Source of the DNA: Falciphora oryzae
Lineage: Eukaryota; Ascomycota; Sordariomycetes; Magnaporthales; Magnaporthaceae
Length of the DNA: 64,000 bases
Direction: 5' to 3'
NCBI GenBank assembly: GCA_000733355.1
Contig: JNVV01000017.1
Span: 574,829 to 638,828 of the forward strand
The notes beneath the pieces are model-generated. The model was not told where the DNA came from. It worked only from the letters and a program-made list of their open reading frames with translations, and searched no databases. Both the position numbers and the translations under genes were made by a program. The stretch's first letter is position 1. Each line of letters opens with the position of its first letter. Shown in pieces: positions 52,847 through 63,891 of the stretch.

Positions 52847-54713
52847 ATGGCGCAACTTCAGACGTCGCCTGCTGGACCACAGCGAATGAAAGGTCAGACG
52901 ACCACGATTGTCGGTTCTTTCTTCATCATTGCACTCCCCCTTCTAGCATTCAACGCCATCCTGATCGCCATCATCGCCCGGTATGCCGAGCCCGGCTCCG
53001 CTGCCCGGCTCCAGGAGCTGCAGGCCCTATATATTGATATTAACGCCACCACGTTGACAACGTTTACGTCATGGTCGAGCACGCTAGCCCCTCTGCTCGG
53101 TTCCTTCATGGTGGTGCTGGCGTCGTACCCGGCCTGCAAGCGCATGACGGACGACGTCAGGCGTGGGGCTCTGGACTCGTTGCCGACGCCGTACCAGCTC
53201 GCGATACTGCTGCAGATGCGCGCCGGCATGAAGTGGCGCTCGTTGGGACAATTGCTTCAGTACAAGGCGTCCAAACGTGGGAATCGGGCACCCCTGGCGC
53301 CGCCCGTCGTTGCCGTCTCTACGATCATGATTCTGGGCATCCTTCTGGGGTCTGTATTGCCGGACACCTCGCGTATCCCAGATACGTAGCCAGCACGTAC
53401 TAACGCTGTCTCTTTCTAGTTTTCTGGTTTTCGCCACGGACACCTGGTTTCATCTGGCGACAAGTTCCGAGATAATATTCCGCTACTCTCCCAGCCGTGG
53501 CACCGACATGAGCTTCGCCCTCCGTCCGGACTGTCTCATCAGCAACAACTCCCACGTGGAACAGGGATCCCCTCCAGCGCCTCACAAACCCTGCACGATC
53601 AACATCAAACGCGGCGGGGCCAACCTGTGGAACCCCGTGCCGATCAACAGCCTCGACCTCCTGAGCAACGTGTCCAGGGTTGCGTCGGTCAAGGAGGCGG
53701 TGGTGGGCGGCCGTAGGTACACGTATCTCGGCCCCGGCGACACGGACGACAACCTGCGCCAGGACTACTCCGCAACCACGTACGCCTTGAGCACCAAGTG
53801 CGCGTCCTTCCTGCGCTTCTGCACCGAGGCGGCGATCGGGGCCGGGACCAACATCACCTGCAACGCCAACGGCATCAAGGACTATCCCATCAACAAGGAC
53901 ATCCAGATGACCTTCTACAGGAGCACGACGATGGGAGTCGACAAGCAGAGCGGCCTCTGGGGAGTCGAGAACCCCTTCTCCTTCTTCGCGACCGCCATCC
54001 TGCAGCAGGACTGGCCTATCCCGGCCAACTTCACGGGTATGACGAGCCTGCTGCAGACCATCGACAGCGTCGTCGTCATCAACTGCACCACCACGGCCTT
54101 TGACGTCTCCTACGAGGTCCGCAACGGCACCGTCGCGCGCTTCGACGCGACCGCCAGCAACGTCACCGCCACCAACGCCCTGCAGAGCGCCGTCGGCGAG
54201 GTCAAGACGGGCGACTTTGCCCTGATCCGCGGCTGGAGCTTCGCCGGCTTCAACACGAGCACCGTCCAGGACATGCTCGACAACTGGGCGCCCGAGTTCG
54301 ACCGCACCGCCCTCGCCCTCGGCGCCACTGGCCTACGACCGGGGCCGGCACTGGCTTCGCAGTACCGCGACCCCGCCCTGGTCACGCGCGTGCCTCTCGC
54401 GCCCCTCGTCTGCCTCCTACTGGCCAACCTCGCCTTCACCGTCGTCGGGGTCGTCCTCGCGGCCGCGGCGTGGGGTGCGGGGCGCAACCGGGAGACGCAC
54501 GAGGCCGTGGAGCGCGCGTCGGTGGTGGGCCTGGTGGCTACGCACCTCGAGGCCCGGGCGCGCCTGGGAGTGCAAAAGACTGAGGACATGTTTGCGGAGC
54601 TCGACGGCGGCGGCGGCAATGGCACGCCGCGGCAGCACGTCGGGATCGTGCCGTCCATGGAAGGCGGCTACACGTATCAAGCCTGGGTCACGGCTCCGGC
54701 TCCCCACCGGTAG
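52847..54713 (+). CDS. Fungal membrane protein with large glycosylated extracellular domain
   Basis: Two exons. The start is taken at ATG 52847 (CTCATGGCGC). Membrane segments: TTTIVGSFFIIALPLLAFNA near residue 25, SSTLAPLLGSFMVVLASYPA near 85, VVAVSTIMILGILLG near 160 joined to FLVFATDTW, and PLVCLLLANLAFTVVGVVLA near the C-terminus. Between the last two lies a ~300-residue domain with Cys residues and N-glycosylation sites (NNSH, NITC, NFTG, NCTT, NGTV, NVTA). Intron choice: 53350-53419 (GTCTGT, 70 nt, branch GTACTAAC, TTCTAG) keeps the helix continuous; a 34-nt alternative from 53386 is also in phase. Such proteins are common in filamentous fungi; function unknown. Confidence 0.7.
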
Positions 54714-55171
54714 TGGTTGACTTGGTAGAAACAAAAGTACCCGCGTTGGGCCAACAAAGCTCTCATTATATACAAGTCCGCGCCGGGTTAAGGCCCCTGT
54801 CGCTCTCAACGTATAAGCTGTTAAATCCCTCGGTTGTGCCATTTGATCCAACCAACCGGCTGTAGCGCTTGGCTTATCTCCCCGGGGTTTCTCTAGCATG
54901 AAACGGCCCGAATGCCGTCGTATCTTACCGCTATCAGAGGCACCCCCTTTCGCCGATGCCTGGCTGGCAACGCTGGCTACAGCGGCGACGTGCACGGACC
55001 ACTCTCAGGAAACGATAAAAGGGAGCGTGATGCCAACCAACAACCTACCCCGGACGGGGAAGTCATTGCCCCCTCAGTCACACCCCCGTATCACTACCGA
55101 CTTGGAGTTTCTCCAAGCACCTCCCTCTAGGGCGCAAAACGTCATTACCACGAGCCTCTGTCTCGCCACCC
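54714..55171. other. No gene recognised
   Basis: Spacer between the membrane-protein gene and the small frameshifted gene. It presumably includes the latter's promoter. Confidence 0.35.
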
Positions 55172-55527
55172 ATGTCTCAGCAGCGCAACACCTCCGCCGA
55201 GTGGACCGGCCCCTCGGCCCGCGAGATGATCGCCTCGCGCACGCTGGCCAGGGAGATCGTTGCGCGCCACAACGACCCCCGCCCCGTCTTCGACCACGAC
55301 GAGATTCTCGCCTGCGCCGCTTCGTGCAGGACCCCGCGCGGCCGCAGCAGCTCCTGCCCGAGTTTGGCGTCGCCGACGGGGAGGGCAGCCTGGCGCGCCA
55401 CATCATAGCGACGTGGGGCACGGACAAGTCGGCCCTCTCTCAGGATGAGGTCGTGGCCCTGAAGGAGTGGTTCAACAACGGAGGCGGCAAGGAGGACCAG
55501 GAGCAGGCTGAGGACCGTCGGGAGTGA
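55172..55527 (+). pseudogene. Small conserved-type protein with one frameshift
   Basis: ATG 55172 opens MSQQRNTSAEWTGPSAREMI, then TLAREIVARHNDPRPVFDHDEILA. After about 55315 the protein-like sequence continues in another frame as RFVQDPARPQQLLPEFGVAD, HIIATWGTDKSALSQDEVVA and LKEWFNNGGGKE, with TGA at 55525-55527. A one-base indel around CTCGCCTGCGCCGC explains the switch. About 118 residues in total, hydrophilic and helical. I do not recognise a function. Confidence 0.5.
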
Positions 55528-55787
55528 GAGAGTGGAGGAACCGGCAAGCAGGGGCACACGCTGCTTGTGTCGGCATAGGCCCGCGCCACAAACACAAGGT
55601 TTCGAATTATTCGGCCTGCCACCCCAAGCTTACCATTCGTTCAGTCGAGGTAGCACGTACATCTCCTTGATTGGATGTTTACTGCGCGCGGAGGTAAACA
55701 TTTTCCCATACCTACCTATTGAAAATTACACGAATAACCAGGCCGAACAGGGATCAAAAAACCCAAACACGTAACAAAGAAGCAAAG
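55528..55787. other. Spacer before the LTR complex
   Basis: No coding signal; ends with the CAAAG target duplication. Confidence 0.35.
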
Positions 55788-56223
55788 TGTTCGTGGCACG
55801 CTGATATCGATATCAACCGGTTGGGGTGAGAAAGCTTCTAGTGTTCAATGGGTATCTAAAAGCTGTCTGCCTTCTAGAGACAACGGGAGGGCTCCTCGTG
55901 CGAGCCCTCTGGATAGATATACCCATTCACGGAGGCCGTGGGTCGTGGCAGTACAAGGCAAACCCCGGTGCCGGGGTTTGACTTGTAACTTGCACCGTCT
56001 CCGTGCATGACCGGTGATCCCCGTGCATGACCGGTGATCTCCGTGCATGACCGATGACCCTCCGTGCATGACCGGTGATCCTCCGTGCCTGACCGGTGAT
56101 CCTCCGTGCCGGACCCTCCGTGTCAGAGAGGCGGGGCCTCTCTGCCTCGGAGTCCCTGGCCATTGGGGATTCCCCGTGCTTGTCCCTTCGCCTGTCGTGC
56201 GACCTCTGGCTGCCCTTCCAACA
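55788..56223. mobile_element. Solo LTR, family 2 (436 bp), TSD CAAAG
   Basis: TGTTCGTGGC...CTTCCAACA with CAAAG on both sides (55783-55787, 56224-56228). It contains about five copies of a 20-bp CCGTGCATGACCGGTGATCT unit near 56003-56110. The relative at 56757-57103 has one copy, which explains much of the length difference. Confidence 0.9.
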
Positions 56224-56689
56224 CAAAGCGTGTCCGTTCTCGAGGTTATTCAGAATAAAACCAAACGAGCTCTCTCTGTGGGTGTAATCCAATGCCAATG
56301 TTCTGTATTCATGTATGGTCTGTTCTCTTAGCGCAGGTGATACGCAGGCCGAAGGGAAAAAAGAAAACAAGAAATAAAATGGCGCAAGGCGACTGAAAGG
56401 ACTAGGTATATTTTACACTTTGCTGATTCCCTCCCTCAGTACTACAATAATGATTTAAAGCGATATGACGACACGTGCATGTAGAGATAAGACGCCGCGG
56501 TCTCTAGGAAGCGAAAAGCAGGGAGGGACAGGAGGGATATGAAGCAGATCCGAAAGAAGGAAGAAGTGGAGCAAGCGACCAGACTGCTTTGCAGAATGAC
56601 ATCAAAGGATGAAGAAAGATGAAAAATCAAACAAGACAGGTGACGAGAAACGGAAAGCCAGGAAAAGTTGACTGGAGGGCCCGGCATAA

Positions 56690-57226
56690 GAAGGGCCCGA
56701 AGGACCTCCTATAAAGGGAGTCGGAAGGGCAGGCTATCGTTTTCCTGTTTATTTTTTGTTCGTAGCACTGCTGATATTAACATGTTAGGGTGAGAAGGTT
56801 CCTTGTATTGCAATATATATACAAAAGTCGTCTGTCTTTTAAGTACAACGGAAGGACCCCCTCGTGCGAGGTCCTTTAGATATATATCCCATTTACGGAA
56901 GCCGCGGGGTGCGGTCGTACAAGGCAGGTCTCGGTGTCAGTCCTTGACTTGTGACTTGCACCGCCTCCGTGCATGACCGGTGATCTCCGTGCCGGGCCCT
57001 CCGTGTCAGAGAGGTGGAACCTCTCTGACACGGAGTCCCTAGCTCCCGGGATTCCTTATGTAATCCTTTTCCTTTCATGCGACCTTTGGCTGCCCTTCCA
57101 ACATTTTTGTTTACCACTATGAACCTGTTAAGCTTTAGCACGAACACGACTGTTAAACCGCTAAACCTTTGAGATCTCCTTGAGAGAACCCCCATTTTTA
57201 GCATAACAATATCAGAGCCTGTTACA
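56690..57226 (+). mobile_element. Family 1 LTR copy, interrupted by a family 2 LTR; left border uncertain
   Basis: GGGCCCGGCATAAGAAGGGC (promoter region) to 56756, then after the nested LTR GTTTACCACTATGAACCTGT to AGAGCCTGTTACA (57226). It is colinear with the LTR at 3198-3694. Sequence upstream of about 56690 does not align clearly, so the left end is not fixed. Confidence 0.65.
56757..57103. mobile_element. Solo LTR, family 2 (347 bp), TSD TTTTT, nested in family 1 LTR
   Basis: TGTTCGTAGC...CTTCCAACA flanked by TTTTT (56752-56756, 57104-57108). It is inserted between the TTTCCTGTTTATT and GTTTACCACTATG segments of the family 1 LTR. Confidence 0.85.
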
Positions 57227-57383
57227 AATGTTATATAGTTATTATATTCCTTAGTCGATGCTTAACGGCACTAAAGCTTAATTATAGACCTTTCGAGCTT
57301 AAAGTAACCTGTTTAGTTTGGGTATGCAAAAGGTTGAGGACGGTGCTGCATTCGAACAATATGGAAAAGATCGTCGTCCTAAC

Positions 57384-57877
57384 TGTAACAGACTGTAGCC
57401 CCCTAAGGGAAAGGGTCACGCCTGTAGGGAAAGGGGATCTCAGAGGTTCAGCAACTCAACAGTCTGGTTGGTGCAAAGCTCGACCAGCTAATGATGACAA
57501 GAAACAAGAAACGATTGCTTGCCCTCCAAACCCCCTTTACAGGAGGTCCTTCGGGCCCTTCTTATACACAGTCCTTCGGCTGCCGTCGGCATGCCTCCTT
57601 TTTCCGCGGCGCCCGTACGGGTCCGGATATGCTCTATCCCGAATCAACGCTTCGGGGCTTAGATGTGTCATGTAAGGATCCCAGCGCGTCACAACCCTTT
57701 GGGTCTGACTCTTCTCAAACAGCACGTCGTATGCGCCACCTTATTGGCTGGCTGATATCGTGCTCGCGGTCGCGTTGGGTTGGCGGGTGCTAATCGCCAA
57801 AGCCGTTGGCGGGCGAGGGCGTGAGCGTGGCTGGCTGATATCGCGCCCGCGGGCGCGTTGGGTCGGCGGGTGTTACA
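57384..57877 (-). mobile_element. Solo LTR, family 1 (494 bp), TSD CTAAC
   Basis: On minus TGTAACACCC...GTCTGTTACA with a GTGTATAAGAAGGGC promoter. CTAAC occurs on both sides (57379-57383, 57878-57882). It is inserted in the gypsy RNase H coding region. It contains an internal near-duplication (CTGGCTGATATCG...GGCGGGTG, 57749-57877). Confidence 0.9.
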
Positions 57878-58497
57878 CTAACGGACTATAATACTACGAG
57901 CGTGATCGTTAATAGGGCCTATTTTAATACCGTATCGATAAACCGAGCTAATAAGAGGCTTATTAACGCGTCGATTTATTTTAACGCCTACCCCCTAAAC
58001 GTTTACCATGTGCCGGGCCGCTTTAACCTAGTGCTTAACGCTTTGTCCCGGTTGCTAACCTTTGGAAACGATAAAACACGCGCCCGGCCCGACGAGCTTA
58101 TCCTAAATTCCCTTTGCGATAAAAGCCCCGAAATCGACCATGTCCTACAAGTCGCGGAAGCTGTTATGGAAAATAAGCTAAAATTCGATTTTGTTAAAAG
58201 ATATAACGTGGTTCACCACCTTGCCGCGCAAACCACCTTGTCGCGCAAACCACCTTGTCGCGCACTTCAAAATCTCATACTAAACGCCGTTTTCGACCCC
58301 CCGGTTAAATCCACCAATTTTTTATAAAATTCCATGAAAATTTAATATGTTATATTTAATTAACTATAACGTGGTTCATTAGTGAGTGGACCATATCAGC
58401 GAGTGGGCCAGTTCGAAATCCCGTATTAAACGCCGTTTTTTTCAACTAAATAACTCGCTCAATTTGTGGTTAAATTTTACCAAAATTTAAATAGTTA

Positions 58498-58927
58498 ACG
58501 TGGTTCACAAGCGAGTGGAACACCCAAGCGAGTGGAACACTTCAAAATCCCATACTAAACGCCGTTTTTTATACCTTTGCTAACTCGGCCAATTTAAGCT
58601 CAAATTTAACCAAATTTGAAAATGTTATATTTAACTAAATAGGGAATTTAATTTAATTTTCTTGGATTTTTATTATTACCCTTTTAGGGTTAGTTGCATA
58701 TCGTACACAGTGTATTACACAGTATTGTAAACTAATCCTAAAAAGGTAATAATAAAAATCCAAGAAAATTAAATTAAATTTCCAATTTAGTTAAATATAA
58801 CCTTTTTAAATTTGGTTAAATTTGGGCTTAAATTGGCCGAGTTAGCAAAGGTATAAAAAACGGCGTTTAGTATGGGATTTTGAAGTGTTCCACTCGCTTG
58901 GGTGTTCCACTCGCTTGTGAACCACGT
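58498..58927. mobile_element. MITE M3 (430 bp), inside M2
   Basis: ACGTGGTTCACAAGCGAGTG at one end and its inverse at the other, TA duplicated. Almost a perfect long palindrome; the centre is around CAGTGTATTACACAGT. Confidence 0.85.
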
Positions 58928-59108
58928 TACATTTAACTTTATAACAATTATAAAATTAATTTTTCCGGAATTTTAGTATTACCCCTTTTAGGTTAGTTTG
59001 CAACACTGTGCATCACACTGTGTCTAATATGTAAACCACCCCAAAGGGGTAATAATAAAAATCTGGAAAAAATATTTTTACCTAAGAATTATTTTTAATA
59101 ATTACTAG

Positions 59109-59407
59109 TGTTGGTAGGAGTATGTACTCCTGTGGGCACGGAGCTCTCCAAAGAGGGTGAACAACGATCCTTATATCAGAGGATCGTTCTATTATTGTGC
59201 ACAAAGAGGAAAGGAATCTATCTGCCAGAGAGGGAGCAGAAGGGAGGCTATATATACATGATCCAGATCACCAAAGGGCCCTTCCCCTGCTCCCAGCCTC
59301 CGCGGGCTTGCGGGTCCTCGGATCCCGTGATCAGAGATCACGGGACCGGAGGATCCGGCCCTCTCTGAGCTCTGCCGATTGCCTGCACAGGCCAGTGCAA
59401 TCCAACA
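59109..59407 (+). mobile_element. Solo LTR, family 3 (299 bp), TSD ACTAG, inside M2
   Basis: TGTTGGTAGGAGTATG...AATCCAACA with ACTAG on both sides (59104-59108, 59408-59412). TATATATACA promoter-like stretch near 59250. Same family as the LTR split at 35333/41612. Confidence 0.9.
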
Positions 59408-59539
59408 ACTAGTTAAATTTATATAAAATTCCACTGCAAATTGATTAAAGTGCACCGACATTTTTTGTATGTATTTCTGGGTGGCCCACTCGCTGATATG
59501 GTCCACTCACTGATGAACCACGTTATAACCGATTTTATA

Positions 59540-60257
59540 ACGTGGTTCACAAGCGAGTGGAACACCCAAGCGAGTGGAACACTTCAAAATCCCATACTTA
59601 ACGCCGTTTTTTTAACCTTTTATAACTCCACCAATTTTGATCCGAATTCGATGCAACTTTGTATATAACGTTTTAATTATATAACGTGGTTCACAAGTGA
59701 GTGGGACATACAAGCGAGTGGGACACGTGCAAAATGCATACTAAACGGCGGTTTTTTACATTTAAATAACTCGGCCAATTTAAGCCCAAATTTAACCAAA
59801 TTTGAACAGGTTATATTTAATTAAATAGAAAATTTAAGTTAATTTTCTTAGATTTTTACTATTACCCTTTTAAGGTTAGTTTGCAACACTGTATAATACA
59901 CTGTATAAAATTTCAAACTAACCTAAAAGGAGTAATAGTAAAAATCCTAGAAAATTAACTTAAATTTTCTATTTAATTAAATATAACCTGTTTAAATTTG
60001 GTTAAATTTGGGCTTAAATTGGCCGAGTTATTTAAATGTAAAAAACCGCCGTTTAGTATGCATTTTGCACGTGTCCCACTCGCTTGTATGTCCCACTCAC
60101 TTGTGAACCACGTTATATAATTAAAACGTTATATACAAAGTTGCATCGAATTCGGATTAAAATTGGTGGAGTTATAAAAGGTTAAAAAAACGGCGTTAAG
60201 TATGGGATTTTGAAATGTTCCACTCGCTTAGGTGTTCCACTCGCTTGTGAACCACGT
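59540..60257. mobile_element. MITE M4, inside M1
   Basis: ACGTGGTTCACAAGCGAGTG...CACTCGCTTGTGAACCACGT with TA on both sides. M5 sits almost at its centre; about 286 bp without M5. Confidence 0.85.
59684..60113. mobile_element. MITE M5 (430 bp), inside M4
   Basis: ACGTGGTTCACAAGTGAGTG and its inverse, TA duplicated. Same length as M3, and a full-length palindrome. Confidence 0.85.
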
Positions 60258-62311
60258 TAATTATTTTTCTAGATTTTAATTAGTAGTGTTTTTAGTAAAG
60301 TTTTAAACACTGTGTAAAGCACTGTGTATACGTAGTAAATTACCTTAAAATAGGAATAATAAAAATCTGGAAAAATAATTATAAAATCGGTTATATAATT
60401 AAATATAACATATTAAATTTTCATGGAATTTTATAAAAAATTGGTGGATTTAACCGGGGGCTCGAAAACGGCGTTTAGTATGAGATTTTGAAGTGCGCGA
60501 CAAGGTGGTTTGCGCGGCAAAGTGGTGAACCACGTTAAGGAAAACGTGGTTTATAGCAAAATGACCTAAAAACTCGCTATACCACGGGCAGGTAAAGCAT
60601 TTTGTAAGGGAGTGCGCCAGAGTTTACCCACTCGACTACATGGACCAAAAGATCCAACAGTTCAATCACTCCGTGATTGAACCCTCTGGCACCACTGTAT
60701 ATTAAGCCACGGAGCCCCCGCAGGCAACCCCGTTACACATTTCCGCCCAACCAGGATATAATAAACGCAAACAAACTAGGGCACCTTTTCCGAATGGTTA
60801 ATGGCTTGTTGTATAACCGAAATAATAATGGCGTAAAGCGATTGGTTATCCCTTTCCTTTTAATTAAAACCTTTTTAAAAAAAGCTCATAATTTTAAGCA
60901 TTACTACAGTAAGTAACGCATAACAAACGCTTTTTAAAAAATCCATTTTAAATTCAAACGCCGACAAATCGACCAATACATACGGGCTTGCCACTAATGC
61001 AGGATAAACCAAATCGATAACCAAAAACCCGTAGGAATATGCAACTTGTTTAAGTACCTACAAAACCGATAAGCATTTTAACTATAGACTTTGTTACAGG
61101 TTTACCGATTGTGCCTGCCGATAAAACCTTTTGGCAAATCGGCACCTATAAAGCATATAACGCCTTGTTTACAGTTACAAACAAAATATCCAAACGTTCG
61201 ATTATTATTTTTGGCTATAATACTTATAAGGCCGAGCATTGGGCTTCCGTTTTTTACGACATTTTTTGCTGGCCGATTGGCCCTGTCCTAAGGCAATTAT
61301 TTTTAATAAAAACGCTAAATTTATAAGCGAGTTTTAGCAAACGCTTTAGAAAGGCTTCGCCATACGGTTAGCGATAATAACCGCCTACCACCCCCAAACC
61401 AATAGCTAGCCCGAAAAAAAACTAATTAGTAAAGCTCGCCCTGCGGTACCACGCCCAGTAACACTAAAATTCCTAAATAGATGTGGTTCTGGCCTTTTAA
61501 TGGAATATTAACAATTTAATTACGTTAGCTACTGGTTGCTCGCTATACAAATACCTTTTCGGGTTTAAACTCGCTGGGCTTTCGGACCGGGTTACTAAAG
61601 CTTAAAAGGAGCCAGTTAACGTTAAGTATTTCTAGGAGCATGTCCGCAAAAAGGCTTAGCTAGTTATAAACTTTGCAGTTTCGGAAATAAAACGTATTTA
61701 CGACTAAAAGCACCGTTAAAGCAGGAGATAAGGTGTGGCTTAAGCTCGGCACCGTTTATAAGCTTCGCGGAGGTACGGCTAATAATAAAACCGCCTTTTT
61801 CCGTTAAAGACCCTATACTATTAAGTCCAAAATGTCCCTTTTGGCTTACGAGCTTGAAATTCCCCATAACGGAAGCCGGATTTACCCCGTTATTTCTATC
61901 CAGCACCTATCCCGCTACTAAACTTTTAACGACTTACTTAACCGAATCCCTCCCTTACCCGGACCAACCGATTACACGTTGGCAAACGATAAGTTTAACG
62001 ACCCTGGCAATGCCGACGAGGAGTTTTACGAGGTTGAACGCATTACTAAAAAAAGGACCAAAAAGGGTGGCGCCGTCGAGTACTTCGTGATTTGGAAGGG
62101 ATACGGTGATTACAAAGGCATTTGGGAGCCTGCCGCCAAGTTTAAATACGCCCCTAAAGCCGTCCAGGACCATAAAAAATCGCAGGCAACGCTCGCCGCG
62201 CTTAAGGAGAAGGTTTCCGCGCCAGCTAACGGCCCCTTCCCGGCTGCAACCCCAGGCCAGGCCACCGAGGCTGCCCTGTTAAGCGAGGCCGTGGCCGCCC
62301 CCGTAAAGTAA

Positions 62312-62698
62312 AGGCGTGAAACATCGGAGGAATATAACAAATGGATATACGAAAAACGACCTTCACATACCTGTATATTAGATTAGCATCGAGGACGATG
62401 CCGACTCTTTTAGGGGCCGGCACTTGTCACGGCCACTAAGGCCTCCAGTAGATAGTAGAGGTGCGGGCCTGCAGAGTCTTGCAGACCCGTAGCCCTTATC
62501 GGCCAGATAAAGGCAGGCCCCGCTCAGGCCGGCCGCGCAGGATATCAGATCCTGACGCGCACCGGCCCTTGCAGGGCCACCTTTCCTGATAGATCCATCC
62601 TACTTCTGCCACCGATTATCCAGCCCTTGTACGCTCTGATAGATTTGCACAAACCAAGGCTGCAGCTTTTCCGGTAGGTCGTAGTTGATAAATAAAAC
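62312..62698. other. No gene recognised
   Basis: GC-rich stretch (GGCCTCC, CAGGCCGGCC) between the gypsy remnant and the next gene. Confidence 0.35.
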
Positions 62699-63493
62699 TT
62701 AGGGCATATTCCACACAGCAAGATCCCGCCCTTCCTCGCTAGAACGTGGCAATATCTCATCAAGCGACCGCTCCGTTACACGCCCCCAAACATAAACAAG
62801 CATATCCACAGCCACTTTCGCCCAGCCGCAAATCGCTTCGTCCACCCACACATCTTCGGGAATCAGGTCGATGTCCACGGCGAACAGTTTGACCCACAGA
62901 TGTCTAAACCACAGATCGTCCTCGCTCACATCGGTGGGAGCGGCGGCAACAGCGTCCAAAACCTCGGCGTCGGCGACAAGGAACATGCGGTCCGCAAACG
63001 GCCCCAGGTTATCTAACCAGCCCGGCGTGTTAAGAACTCTGTCCTCGACGCCTTGTAGTTCCATGGTGCCCATTTCGTGCATCACGGGTGGTTTTCCGTC
63101 GGGTCCCGGGGCGCCCTTTTTAAACAGCTCGCGGAGCCGGTCCGGCGACGCGTTTTCGAGCAGCGCCTGGTCGGAGCGGGGGTCCAAACGGAAAAGCTCC
63201 CTGGCCTTGGGCAGGGACTCCCAAACTGCGCGTTTTTTAAGGCTACGCCCGTCCTCGCCGGTGGTATCCTCAGGGGCATAACCATATTCGCGCAGGGGTT
63301 CGCGGTCGGTACGGTAGTGGACATTTTCGCGGATGTTCTTCAACAGGGTGTTCCAGCTCGCCTCTGTATCCCCCCCGTACGCCGTGCGGTAAATAGTAAA
63401 GCCCCAATTGTATTCGCGCCAAACGGTTGGGTTAGCGTCGTTCCGGGGCTGGATGGTGACGCATTGGACGATGTCGGGGAGACAGTCGGTCAT
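62699..63493 (-). CDS. Conserved fungal protein of unknown function
   Basis: 264 codons from ATG 63493 (MTDCLPDIVQCVTIQPRNDA). The N-terminal WGFTIYRTAYGGDTEASWNT is of a type seen in many expanded fungal hypothetical families. The rest is acidic and helical, with two Trp-rich segments (DLWFRHLWVKLFAVDIDLIP, CGWAKVAVDMLVYVWG). The frame is open further upstream to 63673, but the ATG at 63493 matches the usual start of this type. It ends VWNMP at TAA. No signal peptide or membrane segment. Confidence 0.65.
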   Translation of the reverse strand: MTDCLPDIVQCVTIQPRNDANPTVWREYNWGFTIYRTAYGGDTEASWNTLLKNIRENVHYRTDREPLREYGYAPEDTTGEDGRSLKKRAVWESLPKARELFRLDPRSDQALLENASPDRLRELFKKGAPGPDGKPPVMHEMGTMELQGVEDRVLNTPGWLDNLGPFADRMFLVADAEVLDAVAAAPTDVSEDDLWFRHLWVKLFAVDIDLIPEDVWVDEAICGWAKVAVDMLVYVWGRVTERSLDEILPRSSEEGRDLAVWNMP

Positions 63494-63689
63494 AATGGAA
63501 TAGCGATGGGGGTTCCAATCTGATAGTAGAAAGACGCGGGAGGTAAAAGCAAGGTCGGGTGTGGAATGCTTTCGCTGGTGTTCTCGACCATGGGATGTTT
63601 GGAATGTGATTTGCAGCTGGCTTGGGAGCTTTAATAGCGGGCTAGAGCACCGACTTTTTGTAAACGAATGCATTCGATTCGTTTCGGTG

Positions 63690-63716
63690 GGTTTTTTTTT
63701 TTTTTTTTTTTTTTTT
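63690..63716. repeat. Poly-T run (about 25)
   Basis: One of several long A/T homopolymers in the window (others near 7541, 23060, 32821, 42724, 48592). Confidence 0.9.
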
Positions 63717-63891
63717 TAATTGGTTGGTTGATTGGTTTCCTTTTCCTGCGGGCCAAAGCAATCCAAAAATTCCCCGCACTGCAAGGTGGGCCGGCGAGCT
63801 CATTGTGACCTGGCACGCCTGGGCACATCTGTGGTTCTTTCTGTTCAACGACGCAATCCAGCGCACGCAAGGGGAGGACCTCGGACGGGCG

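Larger units (their letters stand above)
58369..59523. mobile_element. MITE M2, inside M1
   Basis: ACGTGGTTCATTAGTGAGTG...CACTCACTGATGAACCACGT with TA on both sides. It contains M3 and a solo LTR; about 420 bp without them. Confidence 0.8.
58206..60535. mobile_element. Palindromic MITE M1 with nested insertions (pogo/Fot1-type ends, TA target)
   Basis: Starts ACGTGGTTCACCACCTTGCC, ends in its inverse (...GGTGAACCACGT). TA on both sides (58204-58205, 60536-60537). Arms of about 160 bp are near-perfect inverted repeats (CTTCAAAATCTCATACTAAA and inverse). It carries M2 and M4 in its interior; without them it is about 450 bp. Confidence 0.85.
57228..62311 (+). pseudogene. Chromodomain Ty3/gypsy pol, RIP-degraded and interrupted
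   Basis: RNase H end: KLNYRPFELKVTCLVWVCKR, LRTVLHSNNMEKIVVL to 57383, then after a solo LTR DYNTTSVIVNRAYFNTVSIN and NVYHVPGRFNLVLNALSRL. The MITE cluster interrupts at 58206. From 60770: HLFRMVNGLLYNRNN, an H2C2 integrase zinc region (KKAHNFKHYYSK...YIRACH), integrase core debris with many stops (61100-61900), and a chromodomain (YEVERITKKRTKKGGAVEYF, VIWKGYGDYKGIWEPAAKF) to 62311. A/T-richness and dense TAA/TAG codons fit RIP. Gag, protease and most of RT are not visible upstream. Confidence 0.8.
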
